NCBI GenBank assembly: GCA_022113835.1
Contig: JAILWY010000024.1
Coordinates: 6,266,501 to 6,330,500 of the forward strand
Length of the DNA: 64,000 nt
Direction: 5' to 3'
From: Atopsyche davidsoni
Lineage: Eukaryota > Arthropoda > Insecta > Trichoptera > Hydrobiosidae
In this document: one piece after another, positions 11,310 to 23,401 of the stretch
Layout: the number at the start of each line of letters is the position of its first letter
Position numbering within the stretch: the stretch's first letter is position 1
Notes under the pieces: generated by a model
What the model saw: only the letters and a program-made list of their open reading frames with translations
The model's database searches: none
Told to the model about the DNA's origin: nothing
Position numbers and translations under genes: made by a program

Positions 11310-11831
11310 TACAGGTGCGGTTTATAATAATCGATGAGACTTTGCTTTCTGATAAGCAGACACTCCTTGATTCTTCACATTCCAATGAGCAGGCGTGTTT
11401 TATTTTGCACCAAGAGGTTGTTTTAATTTTAAAAAAATATCTAAGATAGTGCATGCATCGAGTAAAGTATTATTATGAAAATATTTTTGGTTTTTTGTTA
11501 TAAATATCAGGCAATTGGAAAAACGAAGAGACCAAAAAAAAGGTTGTAATAAGAAGGACCTCGGGGAGAGGGAAGATTACAAATCGGCTCGATGGAACTG
11601 CGAATGTTACGTGTCCAGCATTTGCCTCGTTGTATGTTATTTATGCTAATATGATTTTTCGAGAAAACTAAGTGAAATAGTTTGAACGAGTAAATATGAT
11701 TATAACGTTGAGACTATTAAAAAAATAACGCTCCTTCAATATTAAAATTGGCCACACCAAGCTTAAACATGTCAGGGAATTTAAATAATAAACCCTTAAA
11801 TTGTCACTACCATCTAAATTCATCTACCATC
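11310..11831. repeat. Unassigned repeat between hairpin region and BEL gag, copy A
   Basis: Present in C (61222-61744) but replaced in B by gag sequence. The part GGTTTATAATAATCGATGAG (about 11322) recurs near 47131 and 54962. No coding potential seen. Confidence 0.5.
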
Positions 11832-12570
11832 AAATTTCTATGCGATGCGATCTGTTTGCGAGGCTTACATCTAAGCCGAATCGACAAGCTAGGTCTTAAG
11901 GAATCATGATAATAATATAATATCTGGTTGGATTACGTTGTTATCTCTGCCTAATTCTTGCCAATTTCTGCGCTGCACTGCGGTCATCTTTTCTAATATT
12001 AGATAGATCAGATCTACATGACCGCTCAATTTTAACTGTTATAATGTAGCCACACACTTGCGAACGGTATATGAGAATATCGATATTTCCTCCACGGTAC
12101 CAGTTATCTTTCTTGGAATTCATTTAACTTGTTCTATTTGGTCTGCCACTAGTGCGTGTAGGTTTCCAAATCTACGTTCTAGCGTTTTCATTATTGTTGA
12201 CGGATCACAGCAGGCAGACAACAGAGCCACAACTGAGTCTCTGGCTGCTCCCTCAAAACACGTCTGTAGTCGAGAAATATTCTCGCGTGGTGTATATTTA
12301 TACAACAACGATGTTTCTTGGTAGGCGGTATTAAACGCCAACCATTCCGAAGTTAACCCACAGAAAGTAGGTAAATCCCGATCGACAGCTGTTCGCAATG
12401 TCGCTGCGGTAACATTTTCTGTATTATTTGCGCGAGTGCGTTTATTGCGTTATAAGTATCTTTACTAGACGAAGTATTTTGATCGACTACTTGAGTGGTG
12501 ATCAGGGGTGGCGCCAAGGGGTCTTCATCTGGCTGTATTGGCATTGGTGGAGACACGGTTCGGCGACTTT
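11832..12570 (-). pseudogene. BEL/Pao retrotransposon gag fragment, copy A
   Basis: Three overlapping minus-strand frames (12556-12353, 12398-12120, 12123-11941) read in order as a BEL/Pao gag. The N-terminal proline-rich part (SPPMPIQPDEDP) is followed by LPTFCGLTSEWLAFNTAYQ and LQTCFEGAARDSV, the signature of the BEL gag (DUF1759) core. Frameshifts separate them and there is no pol, so it is dead. Its upstream edge joins the R1 fragment directly. Confidence 0.8.
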
Positions 12571-12574
12571 CGGA

Positions 12575-12900
12575 GGTTTTCTTTTTGGTTGCCTCAGCCC
12601 ATATGCTTGCCGCGTATGTGATTAAAGGCTCAACAGCTCCACTTAGAGTGTTTTCATCACGTCAGGAGAGCATCCCCATGTGGGTTTCGTTGCTCTTACG
12701 ATCATTTGGGTTATCGTAGCGGCTTTCTTACACACGTTGTCGATATGGCGAGACCAATTAAATTTTTTATCTATTGTCAGCCCTAGGATTTTGAAATGAT
12801 CGACTAGGGTGAGAATTTTGCCATTCATCATGATTTTAGGGGTACGTTCTCTCTGGCGGGTTATCAGCATCGCGTTCGTTTTATGCTCTGAGAACTCTTA
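12575..12900 (-). pseudogene. R1-clade LINE reverse transcriptase, C-terminal fragment, copy A
   Basis: Minus-strand frame with AMLITRQRERTPKIMM, FKILGLTIDKKFNW and HIDNVCKKAA, the typical stretch after the RT fingers/palm in R1 elements. After one single-base deletion it continues AVEPLITYAASIWAEATKKK, then changes into BEL gag. Separated from the catalytic part by the insertion at about 12900-13660. Confidence 0.8.
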
Positions 12901-13660
12901 TTTCACTTTTTTACCCCTGTTGGCGATGGAAAGCTAGGTATATCCTCGGAGGAGGCTCTAGCTCACCTTTTTTCCTCTTCGGCTTTAGCTTACGAATTTG
13001 CCAATGTTCATAAGCAATCAGTGGACTGTATTATCATTAATTTTAAACAATTTATTCGTATTAACTTTTATTCAAGCTTCATTACAAACATTGACTACAA
13101 TTTAACATTTATCTGATATTAAAACAAGTTACACTTAACACTTTATTATAACTTTGAACCGATAACCGGGTCGTTTAATTTAACACTTCACTTTTCTACG
13201 ACAGACACGCGATCCTGCATAGGTATGTCGGAGTATCATTGTTTCCGGGCATAGTCACCCCGTGGAGTCAAACTGAGTACTGCCCGCCTTGAGGAGCTGG
13301 GGGTTTTTATACCCTATTTTCGAACGCGGATGCGCTTTGGACAAAGAAAAACAGATTAGGTTATTCCGTGTGTTTCTCCGGACTCTGGGAACGATCATAA
13401 TGTTACCCGAGCCAGGTGGGTTTGGAATGCGGCCATAAACCTTTTCCCGGGCGGTTCCTTTATTTCGCGAAGTCATAAAGGGTACGCGACGATTTCTTAA
13501 GTGCAATAATCATAAAAAATTCCTCCGGCCATGTGGTCCGTGGGAGCGGAGGCCGTGGTCGAGGCGTCGGTCCGGCGGCCGTTTATAACAAATCATTTTT
13601 AAAACTATATCTTTATTATTTTTATTCTAAAAGAATTTAAACTATGATCGCATTGCCAAC
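12900..13660 (-). mobile_element. LTR-like insertion inside the R1 ORF2, copy A
   Basis: About 750 bp of unrelated, GC-richer sequence interrupting the R1 reverse transcriptase. On the minus strand it has GGGTATAAAAACC (TATAAA at 13311-13306) and further on AATAAA, the order promoter-then-polyA expected in an LTR. The exact termini and a target duplication are not resolved. Present in copy C (about 62815-63575), absent from B because that segment is deleted there. Confidence 0.4.
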
Positions 13661-14930
13661 AACCCCAGTTAACTATGCGCTGGAGAGCAGCCGATGTCAG
13701 CGACTCGGCATCTTCAATAGTATTGGCCGATACTATTAGGAGAACATCATCAGCAAAGGCCTGTACGAAGCAGTGTTCTCTGAAATCTATACTGAGCTGG
13801 TCGTCCAGTTTTATATTCCAGAAAGTTGGACCACATGTAGAACTTTGGATACACCCTTTAGTAGTCGTCTTGCAGCTTGTAGTTCCAGCATGGCTGATTT
13901 GCATTGTTCTATTGGACAGATAGCTACTGACGAGTTTAAATAAGTTGCACGAATATTGCTTTGCTGCTAGTTGGTGTAGCAAGAATGGCCACCATGCATT
14001 GTCAAAAGCTCTTTTGATGTCTAAAGAAACAGCAATATTTAATAATTTCATTTTCTTATTATTTTTAATTTTGTCTGTCGCTTTGTTAAGTGCATCTTCT
14101 TTTGATCTTTGAGGCGTTAATCCGAATTGATTATTATTTAGTTTTTCGGAGATGTGTAGATGCCAGGAAATTCTTTCAACCATCAGCTTTTCTCGTGTCT
14201 TGCTAAATATGGAAAGGAGTTTTATAGGTCTATAGGGTTTGATATCCGTATAATAGTTCTTGCCTGGCTTGGGAATCATTATCACTTTTGCTCTTTTCCA
14301 TGTGTCCGGGAAACATTTCACTCTAAGACACGCGTTGATCATTTCGAAAGAAAGATCTCAAAATGATAGCACGAAATCGTGACATATATCCGAAGTAAAA
14401 TTGTCGTCTCCTGGCGCTTTTGATGGATCCATGTTTTCTAGTACCCTGATGATTTCAGAGATTACAAAAGGTGGGTCATTGGGTGTATTGGGTGTGATCT
14501 TGAAATGTTTCCTAATAATTTCTCGATTTATAGTGTCTGTTAACTCTGAAACCTCCGGGAAAAAGTATTCTTGTAATGCTTCAGTAGAGTCCTCCGCATT
14601 TGAAAATATCAAAGGCTCATTTCTTAATGTAGCTGGGGGCTTTGCTTGATTTGTAGAGGTGAGTACTCTGTAGACCGTCGACCACACTGTTTCTCTGTTT
14701 TGGTTCAAGCAGTAGTCTTTCCATGATTGTGTTTTGGCTTTCTGGATTGCAATTTTGTAGGTTTCTTTAGCATTTAAGAATGCTGTCAATGTTATTGATT
14801 CTCTTCTTGCGGGACCTGAATTTTGTAGTCTGTGTTTGGCTCTTACGACTTCATGTTTTAGACTATTGAGTTCTTTTGACCACCATGGATTGGGTTTCCT
14901 TCCTTTCCGATCAGTCTTTTTCTTTTGCAC
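13605..14930 (-). pseudogene. R1-clade LINE ORF2, reverse transcriptase part, copy A
   Basis: Minus strand, N to C: KPNPWWSKELNSLK at the start of the RT linker, AKVIMIPKPGK, a DIKRAFDNAWW motif A and FADDVLLIV (the YADD box). The R1/TRAS group has this AFDNAWW form. One in-frame TGA separates the frames 14930-14358 and 14342-13605. The last codons near 13605 are not R1 but the LTR-like insertion. Confidence 0.88.
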
Positions 14931-15633
14931 GCCGTTTTAATTGCTTCGGAAATTGTAGTAATTGAATTTAGTTCTTTGCTAGTTCTGACGTGAGCGAATA
15001 CTTTAGGAGTTATGTTGAGGTTTTCCAATGAAACCCTACATTTTATCTCGAAAAGATTCCAATCTGCTTTTTAGTAGTGTACAAGCGAGTTGTAGGATTC
15101 CCTTTAGCAGATGCCGAAGTGCTGTTAAGAGTAAAAGTAATAGTGCTAAGTTTTTATCCACTCTCCAGTGTCATTGACACTGTGTAAGTGAAGAGGTCTT
15201 CGATATGTGTCAAAAGTGGATTCAGAGCCTCTGTTAAAAATTTGGATATCTATTTCTGCCAAGCAGTCTTGTATCTTCATTCTTCTTTGATCTGTTTTAT
15301 TGCTACTCCTCCATATTGATTTTACATTAAAGTCTCCTCCGACAATTATGGAATGATTCGCGGTTGATGAGGCTTTTTAAAAATTTTATAGTAATCCTGA
15401 GACGTCTCTTTGTGGTTCGATGTACACCGATCCAATTAATGCGGATCCATGTTCTGTGTCCAGTTTAATGTACACATCATTAGGGCCTAAGTACTGACTC
15501 ATCATCAAAGGAGAGTCTGCATTCTTACTAAAGACTACTATTTCTGCCTTGCAGATATCTTTGGGTTGAGAAGCTGCTTGAAAAACCATAACTCGAAATC
15601 GTCGAGTGACTGGATTTGGTTAAGCAGCCATAA
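14931..15633 (-). pseudogene. R1-clade LINE endonuclease region, copy A
   Basis: Minus-strand frames hold KAEIVVFSKNADSPLMMSQ (frame 15589-15386) and then GGDFNVKSIWRSSN near 15350-15310, the GGDFN box of the apurinic-type LINE endonuclease. Several stops and frameshifts; not functional. Confidence 0.8.
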
Positions 15634-15998
15634 TCAGTGCGTTGAATTGCTCTCTCTTCCATTTTTTTTTAAATGTGCAGTTCTGGCTTGAGACTTATGA
15701 TTCGTCAATTTTTGTTTAAGCTTGAAGCAATTCCAACACTTGTGCTTAGATGATTCTTCTTTGAGGTCGTATTCGGATGCCTTGTGTTTGCCAGCGCAAT
15801 ATGCGCATCTGTTATCAGCGGACTCCGTGCATCTTGTGGAGGTGTGTCCAAATCCTAGACACTTGAAGCATTGAACAAACGGCGAGTCGTCTTCAACGTG
15901 AACCTGAGTGAATCCAATATTAATCCTTCCCAAGTTCAGCATTGCATTCCTAATGCCGCTGGTTACAGCCATTATTACGTTTCTAAGTCTGTCATTTT
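15634..15998 (-). pseudogene. R1-clade LINE gag (ORF1) 3' part, copy A
   Basis: CFKCLGFGHTSTRC is a CX2CX4HX4C zinc knuckle, followed by CAYCAGKH and CWNC pieces, as in R1 ORF1. The gag is cut at about 15998 where cassette B begins at its TATA box. Confidence 0.85.
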
Positions 15999-16044
15999 GC
16001 TGTAAATAGTATGAATATATCCAAGTTCTGTGATAGGTGACGTC

Positions 16045-16203
16045 ATGATTGCAGATTTGCCTGAAGTCTTTAGTTTATTCCGGCGAGCTGTCGAAGTAGT
16101 CGTCAGTGGAGCTGTCAGAACTCACTTCTTTGGAAGGAAATCGCACTGGCAATTTATATCCTTTGGTAAAGGACTTTCATTTGAAATTATTCCTCATTTA
16201 ACG
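16045..16203 (+). CDS. Putative coding first exon, cassette B (53 codons)
   Basis: In copy B the exon is open from ATG at 16045 to the donor at 16203 (ACG|GTAAGTACC), phase 0: MIADLPEVFSLFRR... to ...EIIPHLT. Copies A and C have a 25-base insertion and a TAG in this frame. Of the few A/B differences within the frame, several are synonymous (for example GCG/GCT, CCG/CCT, TCT/TCC). No family recognised. Its promoter looks damaged: the R1 junction at about 16000 removes the T-A of TATAAATA. Coding status is an inference. Confidence 0.33.
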
Positions 16204-18391
16204 GTAAGTACCATGAAATAAATATATATAGGAAATGCATTACTTTTGAAGATTTTTTGCACAACTTGTTTAAAAAGTAAAATGTACACGCCCATTTTTT
16301 ATACACATTTCGGAGCTCCTACTTGTCTTCCATTGTTTTATTTTTGCGACACACAAATCATCCATAGACAGTAAATATTATTGTCTATTAAAAATAATCT
16401 CATATCGCCCTTATTTTATTTATTATTTATGCGTTGCATAAATTAATGCCTAAACGCTAAACGCGAATTAGCTTCTCTTAAATATATTTAAAAGCAATTT
16501 TTATTATTTTTGTTTAAAACGAGTCACGATTTTTAATTATAGTTATTTGTAGAAATAGTATAAATTTCAAGAAATTTTTTAAAATATTTTATAAGACTAC
16601 TTGGAGATGGTTAATTCAATATTGGAATAGTATTTTCTTCATTTTATTGTAAAATTTTGGGTCAACCTAAGAATAGTATAATATTAAGTATTATAATATG
16701 AAAAATTATATATTTTGTATCAGTCTTCAAATAATACAATCAGAAGGGCTGCAAATGCTTCTAATAATAGCTTCTATGGATATTGTTAAAATAATATTTA
16801 AAAATGATTTGCCAATAAATCAGATATGACATGAAGGAAATTCTGTAACCAATATACATCATATTAGACATAGACTAGGGTTCGAAGCCCATCTGTCATA
16901 TCATTACCTATAAATGATGACCTTTACCTATTAAATATAAATTTACCTATAAATTTTCTGCAGCTGCCTTTAGATTCAAATAAATCTTCACTGATTTTGG
17001 TCTCAGAAGTTTGTATAACATTATCCTGTCAATTTTAACATTAGATCCTTACAGATGGCCGGCACCATTCAATCTGAACACTTATGCATCATAAAAATAA
17101 ATGTTAGCTCGCTGGTTAGTAAAAAAAAATAATTTAATTGAAAAAATAAACGACCGATCTTTCAAATTTTTCGGAAATAACTTAAGATAAAACATTAACA
17201 TAAAAGTAAATGTATTTTTCGATTCGAGTATCGCAACAAACTGACTGTTGTTCGAAGCTTCCGCGAGATCAATCGATTGAATTTATTATTACGACATGTG
17301 TTTGAAATACAAATAAAAAAGGAGTAGCCTATAAAACAAAAAAAAACTTTAAAAAATGTTAACTAAACATATGTGCAATTATAATCATTTCGTATAAAGA
17401 TCAACATAATTAAGTATTTAAGAAAAATACTTCTAGAAGAGAGGACTTTCAATAAAGCTAATAAAATGTTTTTAGCAAATAAATAAATATTATAGTTTTA
17501 TTTTAAAAAAAAAACAATTGTCCACTTCGGTAATGCGAATATCAATTTAATTTTAGAAAAAATATTGACTTTTGTTCTTAATTGTTATTATTTATTGAAT
17601 TCTTAGTCGGAATTTTTGAAATGAAATCTTAACTGTGATCACTGAATATCGTGAGTTTTTTTTTAATATTATATTTATGTTTTAGTGTATGCATAATGTT
17701 GAGGGACAGGTCCAAGATCAGTTTTAGTCATTCATCTGATGATGACCCGGTGTATAGGGTCGAAACTAGTTAATAAAAAGTTATTATTTTCATTATATTA
17801 GTGTATGCATTTTCAAAAAATATACGTGTGTTTTGAATAGCTAATGCAGCCTCTTCCTGCCTGAAGATGCCGATACAGCATGTTGGCGAAACTTGCCCTA
17901 CAATAAATATCAATTTTCAAAAACACTGAACATTTATTTTTATAATATTGCTTAAAAAAGCATCTAATTGTGTTTTTGGTGTGCGAAGACCGCTATTATC
18001 ATAAATAACAACAAGATTACTAAAAAATTAGATACTGCCAAAAATATAATTAGGTTAAGCATATCGGCGCCCAGTAACAATGCAAATGTTATAACCATTG
18101 ACGAAAGATAACATGTATTTTGGTAGTTTTTTTCTCATAACTTTATTGGGAAAAAAAACTAAATTATTTTTAAATGAATTAAAGAGTACGCAAACATTTT
18201 TTTCGGTTCAAGTGTCGCATCAACTGTCGGCTAAGAACATCTTCGATAAGGAGATAAGCTATCCCTCATACTATATATAGGTGCGACAAACATATTTTGT
18301 CGCACCTGTAAAAAGTATTTTTGTGATATGAATTTATTTATTTTTGTAATTAATTTTGTAATTCAATTTTGTAATTTAGTTTTTTTTTTAG

Positions 18392-18493
18392 CAGTCAGAA
18401 ACGCGACATTCCTGGAGAAAGCCGGCTTCAGTGCCCCTGAGTGGATATTTGGTGAAAAATGAATGACCCTGGGACTTCGACGTCTTCTGATGG
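18392..18493 (+). other. Putative second exon, cassette B
   Basis: Same acceptor (TTTAG|CAG) and donor (GATGG|GTGAGT) as cassette A. Joined in phase 0 to the open exon at 16045-16203 it would add 24 codons and then a TGA, giving a 77-residue product. Alternatively the internal ATG (MNDPGTSTSSDG) starts the real protein. Confidence 0.38.
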
Positions 18494-20100
18494 GTGAGTC
18501 ATAAATGCAAAGTATTCTTAAGGGCCCTCTCTCCGTCATTCGTGTTTTTTGATAAAACTTTTACGACATGAGATTATTTTATTTCTTATAAATTTACATT
18601 CAATTCGAGAAAAATATGCTCTCCTTAGTAAAGTTACGGCATTTGGGAGATCATAAATAAAATTGTTACAATACTCCTAAGCATTTAAAAGGGTTTTTTA
18701 AAGTGCAATTATAAATAAACATATGAACTAATAACAAAGTATGGGGTTTATAATAGTAAAAAAAAATACCTTTGTTTCAAAACAATGGTATGTTTTTACC
18801 ATTTTTTCTAATTTATCAACATTTATTTTAATTAATAAAAGATCGTTTTTCAAACAATTAAAAGTAATTTCATACAATTTATAGTTTTTTTTTAATATTC
18901 TGCTAAAGTTTTTAATAACAAAAGAAAATGAATACTTAAAAAAGTTTTACCTTGATTTCTACGTTTTGGAGCATTTCAAAGGTTTTGTGAGATCGGAAAC
19001 TTTGTATATACGAGTAACCTAAAGTATACTAAAATAAAACCGATATCACGTAATTGTAATGCCAGGTCTCTTGTGGACAAAAAGATATGTCCTTTCAGAT
19101 ATCGGAATTTTTTAAATTACTACTGTACACTATCCCAAATGATTTTTTTAAACCGTTTAAAAATCTGTGAAGTCAAAATTGCAACTTATTTTGGTGGAAA
19201 AGGGACGCTACTGGATTTGAATGCTTAAAGTCTGTTATTCAGTTCTTATGTCATTTTTATTTCTAATTTATCATCTTTTTAATCGTATCTGCTATTTCTT
19301 ATAAAGCTACCTGTTTTCCGGCATACATGTATATATTTAAACGAAATTAATAAAAAAAAGATTAAACAAGAGTAAATTTTTTTCTAAAATATAATGCTAA
19401 ATATAAATATTTATTCCCATTATCGCGGTGGACAATTATTCTAAAAACGAATTTAAAAGTGTAATATTTTATTTATTTACAAAATACATTTTATTGGATT
19501 TAATGGACATCCCCCCCTATAAAAAATATTTTTGCAAATTCTTGCAATAAATCACAATGAATATTTGTAGAAAATTTTCACACTAACTGCTCGATTAAAG
19601 ATTATGAAAAGTGTCGAAGATATTAGTAATTAATAAAATAAACAGATTATACCGAACTACCATATAACAAATGAGGTTTAACTTGTCGGCGGCCAGAAAC
19701 AATGCAAATGTCATTATGATTGACGAAAGACAACATCTAGTTTTTCCCATGTACCTACTGTGATAGATTTTTACAATAAATTTATTGGAAATAAACATGT
19801 TTGTAGGCAAAACTGCTAGCTTTAAATAAAAGCAATCATGAAAAACTTACTTTTTGTTTAAGAAATTTTATAACGCCTTTTCATCAATTACTCTCTGTGT
19901 AAAATACACCATTGTATGAGCAAAACAATATTATTTTTTTAATATAAAATATATATTAAATTATTACATATTTAATTCAATCTTAACTAAGATGTTTTTC
20001 TTTTTAAATATTATTTTTCATTTGGTGCATTTTGAAAAACAATTAGTGTATGTTATCGGTTTCTGTCATTTTCACATTGTGATTCTGAACACGTATTTTA
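18494..20100. other. Copy B stretch corresponding to 7629-9600
   Basis: Without the LTR-like block: at about 19441 it carries instead a short AT-rich piece (AAAAACGAATTTAAAAG) that resembles 48160-48180. No gene seen. Confidence 0.4.
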
Positions 20101-20119
20101 ATATATACTCGTAGTTATT

Positions 20120-20680
20120 TGGGGCCTAATTCACATAATCGAGATTTTTTGATCATTTTCTTGTCCGTTTTACGAAAAATCCACTGCATCAATCGAAAAA
20201 ATTTAAAAACAAAAAGTTTGATATGTCTCTTCTTCCGAATAAAATATATTTTTATTTCTTATAAATTTACTATTAATATGATAAATATGTGTTTTTCCGA
20301 TTGAAGTGTAGGAATTTGGAGATTCATCTGGTCAATTTTACAAGAGTCCTAAACATTTAAAAGTTTTTTTTTTAAATTGAAATTAAGATATTTAATATAA
20401 ACCATGTGCGCCTTATTATTTAAAAAAAAAAAAAAATCTTCAACAAACTTTGGTTTTGAAAAGTCGTCATTTTATCCAATTTTTCAACATCTTCATGATT
20501 TTATTTTACCCTTAAAATGAACGTTAATTAAATAATAAAAAATAGATAAATATAATTTATAGTTTTTTCAATACTCTGTAAAAAAAATCAACTTTCGATA
20601 TAGCAAAATAAAGTGACAATTAAATTAATTAGCAAAACAAACTAGAAAATGATCAAAAAATCTCTGGACTAGGCCCGAAA
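20120..20680. mobile_element. MITE, copy B
   Basis: Same termini and TAGTTATT flanks as 9621-10128, but 561 bp long because it keeps the internal block lost in A. The insertion predates the duplications. Confidence 0.6.
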
Positions 20681-21860
20681 TAGTTATTAATTGCTTAGTT
20701 GACAGGTAAAAGTTTTTTTTATTAAAGATAATGTTCATTCAATACTCTGCAGTTCGGATAAAGTCTAATAATCTGGATAGAATGTGATATTTTAGTTATA
20801 TATTTTTGAAAATTTTGTTTATTTAATTTTGAAAAAACTATTTATTTTGATTTAAAAATGATTGTAAAAAATTTCATGCTTAGAGCTGAAACAAGCATGA
20901 GCTCATGTACACTCTGTATAACTGAGAGCCCTTCAATAGAATCAACGATCTATAACGTAATTTTATCAAGTACCTCTGTAAAAATAATAAATACATACTT
21001 GGATCACAGTGATGCATTATTTTTTTTTATATCATTTACTTTTGAGTGCATTTTGAAAAAAACATTTGTGAATCGTTTCGTTCACTCTGTCATTTTATCA
21101 TTGAAAATAGCCAACGTAGCTCCTTTCCGCCTGAAGATGCCGACTTACTATGTTGGCAAAACTATAACTTAAAAAAATCTAGTTGAAATCACTCTGTACA
21201 ATTATTTTTAAATATTATTCAAATACTTTACCAATATATTTTTCTAGAGCGCAGACAGTTATCATTATTTTTTCAGAATTAATTGATATGATTACAAAAA
21301 TACCCGATACGATTAAAAAATTGTAACATAGAAATAAATATGAAGGTAGTAGCGATATGCAGCATCATCAAACTCTTTAGCCAGTTTGGCTAAAGAGTTT
21401 GATGCTTTAGAGACATTGCATGGCTTGAGGTATACTCTTATAATATATGAATATTTATTTATAAGAGTGTTTCACTTTCTACAGATGTCATGTACGGTAA
21501 CAAAAGATAGCATGTATGATAAAACATGTCTACGCTTGAGACATGTCGGGTATATTTGTTTTTCAAACTCCCGATAAATGATTATCTATTGTGGAATTAT
21601 TTACGCCGAAAATTAGTGAGAGTTCTTTAATAAAAAAAAAAAACATTTATTTTAATAAAAATCATATATTTATTAAATAAAATCGCAATTGACTTTTTTT
21701 TTTAGAAAAACCATACATTCTTAGCAGCCTTCAATGGTTTTAATTATTTTTTCGTCCCCTTTTCTTTGGGTTTGAGAAAAACAAATTTCATAATTTTTTG
21801 TACAGCTTCCTCTGTTTTCTCAATTTCACGAGTTATATATTATTTATATAAAAATAGTTC

Positions 21861-22668
21861 TAGCCATGACCCTTTTTTAAGCAGCAAAGACAAACGAGAT
21901 CTTTGCGCCCAACTATTACGGTCATAAATTGACCTTTGTAGAAAGTCGATGCACTTCATTACATAATGATCTGCGCTTTTGTAGTAACCTTAGATAACTG
22001 TTATATTTGCCCTTATTTTTTGTCGGTCTGTGGCACGCGCCGAGTCTATTGTCCATTCTTGGGTATTGGCCACTTGAGTATATGATTTTATATCTGACAC
22101 GTTAGCTGTATCATGTGTGGAATAGAGCGGGTAAAATTTCTATGCGATGCGATCTGTTTGCGAGGCTTACATTTAAGCCGAATCGACAAGCTAGGTCTTA
22201 AGGAATCATGATAATAATATAATATCTGGATGGATTACGTTGTTATCTCTGCCTAATTCTTGCCAATTTCTGCGCTGCACTGCGGTCATTTTTTCTAATA
22301 TTAGATAGATCAGATCTACATGACCGCTCAATTTCAACTGTTATAATGTAGCCACACACTTGCGAACGGTATATGAGAATATCGATATTTCCGCCACGGT
22401 ACCAGTTATCATTCTTGGAATTTATTTAACTTGTTCTATTTGGTCTGCCACTAGTGCGTGTAGGTTTCCAAATCTACGTTCTAGCGTTTTCATTATTGTT
22501 GACGGATCACAGCAGGCAGACAACAGAGCCACAACTGAGTCTCTGGCTGCTCCCTCAAAACACGTCTGTAGTCGAGAAATATTCTCGCGTGGTGTATATT
22601 TATACAACACCGATGTTTCTTGGTAGGCGGTATTAAACGCCAACCATTCCGAAGTTAACCCACAGAAG
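21861..22668 (-). pseudogene. BEL/Pao gag fragment, copy B (longer 3' part)
   Basis: Same gag core as copy A (main frame 22643-22422). It also keeps downstream gag sequence at 22133-21861, including DRNSWAQR...LLLKKGSW. This is the place of the BEL nucleocapsid (usual pattern LCFCCLKKGH), with its cysteines mutated and stops in between. It joins the R1 ORF2 at 22668/22669 by a deletion of about 1.83 kb relative to copy A. Confidence 0.78.
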
Positions 22669-22828
22669 TCTTGCTAAATATGGAAAGGAGTTTTATAGGT
22701 CTATAGGGTTTGATATCCGTATAATAGTTCTTGCCTGGCTTGGGAATCATTATCACTTTTGCTCTTTTCCATGTGTCCGGGAAACATTTCACTCTAAGAC
22801 ACGCGTTGATCATTTCGAAAGAAAGATC

Positions 22829-23401
22829 TCAAAATGATAGCACGAAATCGTGACATATATCCGAAGTAAAATTGTCGTCTCCTGGCGCTTTTGATGGATC
22901 CATGTTTTCTAGTACCCTGATGATTTCAGAGATTACAAAAGGTGGGTCATTGGGTGTATTGGGTGTGATCTTGAAATGTTTCCTAATAATTTCTCGATTT
23001 ATAGTGTCTGTTAACTCTGAAACCTCCGGGAAAAAGTATTCTTGTAATGCTTCAGTAGAGTCCTCCGCATTTGAAAATATCAAAGGCTCATTTCTTAATG
23101 TAGCTGGGGGCTTTGCTTGATTTGTAGAGGTGAGTACTCTGTAGACCGTCGACCACACTGTTTCTCTGTTTTGGTTCAAGCAGTAGTCTTTCCATGATTG
23201 TGTTTTGGCTTTCTGGATTGCAATTTTGTAGGTTTCTTTAGCATTTAAGAATGCTGTCAATGTTATTGATTCTCTTCTTGCGGGACCTGAATTTCGTAGT
23301 CTGTGTTTGGCTCTTACGACTTCATGTTTTAGACTATTGAGTTCTTTTGACCACCATGGATTGGGTTTCCTTCCTTTCCGATCAGTCTTTTTCTTTTGCA
23401 C
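22829..23401 (-). pseudogene. R1 ORF2 fragment before the RT core, copy B
   Basis: 190 codons almost identical to 14358-14930 (one visible change, Q to R in HRLRNSG). Ends at the same TGA. The catalytic motifs that should follow are deleted at 22668. Confidence 0.85.

Larger units (their letters stand above)
1..14085. repeat. Segmental duplication, copy 1
   Basis: Direct repeat of 48280-64000. The offset is about 48280 at the left end and 49915 at the right, changed by insertions. Shared landmarks in order: the TTCAGTGATCACAG block at 1, hAT-type terminus, TATA/CRE promoter and exon cassette, LTR-like 406-bp block, MITE, perfect hairpin at 10814, BEL gag, R1 fragment and LTR-like insertion. 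The duplication is cut by the window edge at its left side, so its true length is larger. Confidence 0.9.
15999..22668. repeat. Third, partial copy of the duplicated unit (copy B)
   Basis: Matches copy 1 from about 4841 to 12367 and copy 2 from about 53099. It starts abruptly at the promoter TATA box, against a truncated R1 gag. It lacks the 406-bp LTR-like block and the LTR-like insertion that copies 1 and 2 share, so it separated earlier than those two did. Its BEL gag part contains 21861-22133, which the other copies lack, and in place of that they hold about 520 bp of unrelated repeat. Confidence 0.85.

Noticed and set aside
13520..13585. Very GC-rich 60-bp patch as possible rDNA (R1 target)
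   Set aside because: I could not match it to the conserved 28S sequence around the R1 site; it belongs to the LTR-like insertion or its edge.
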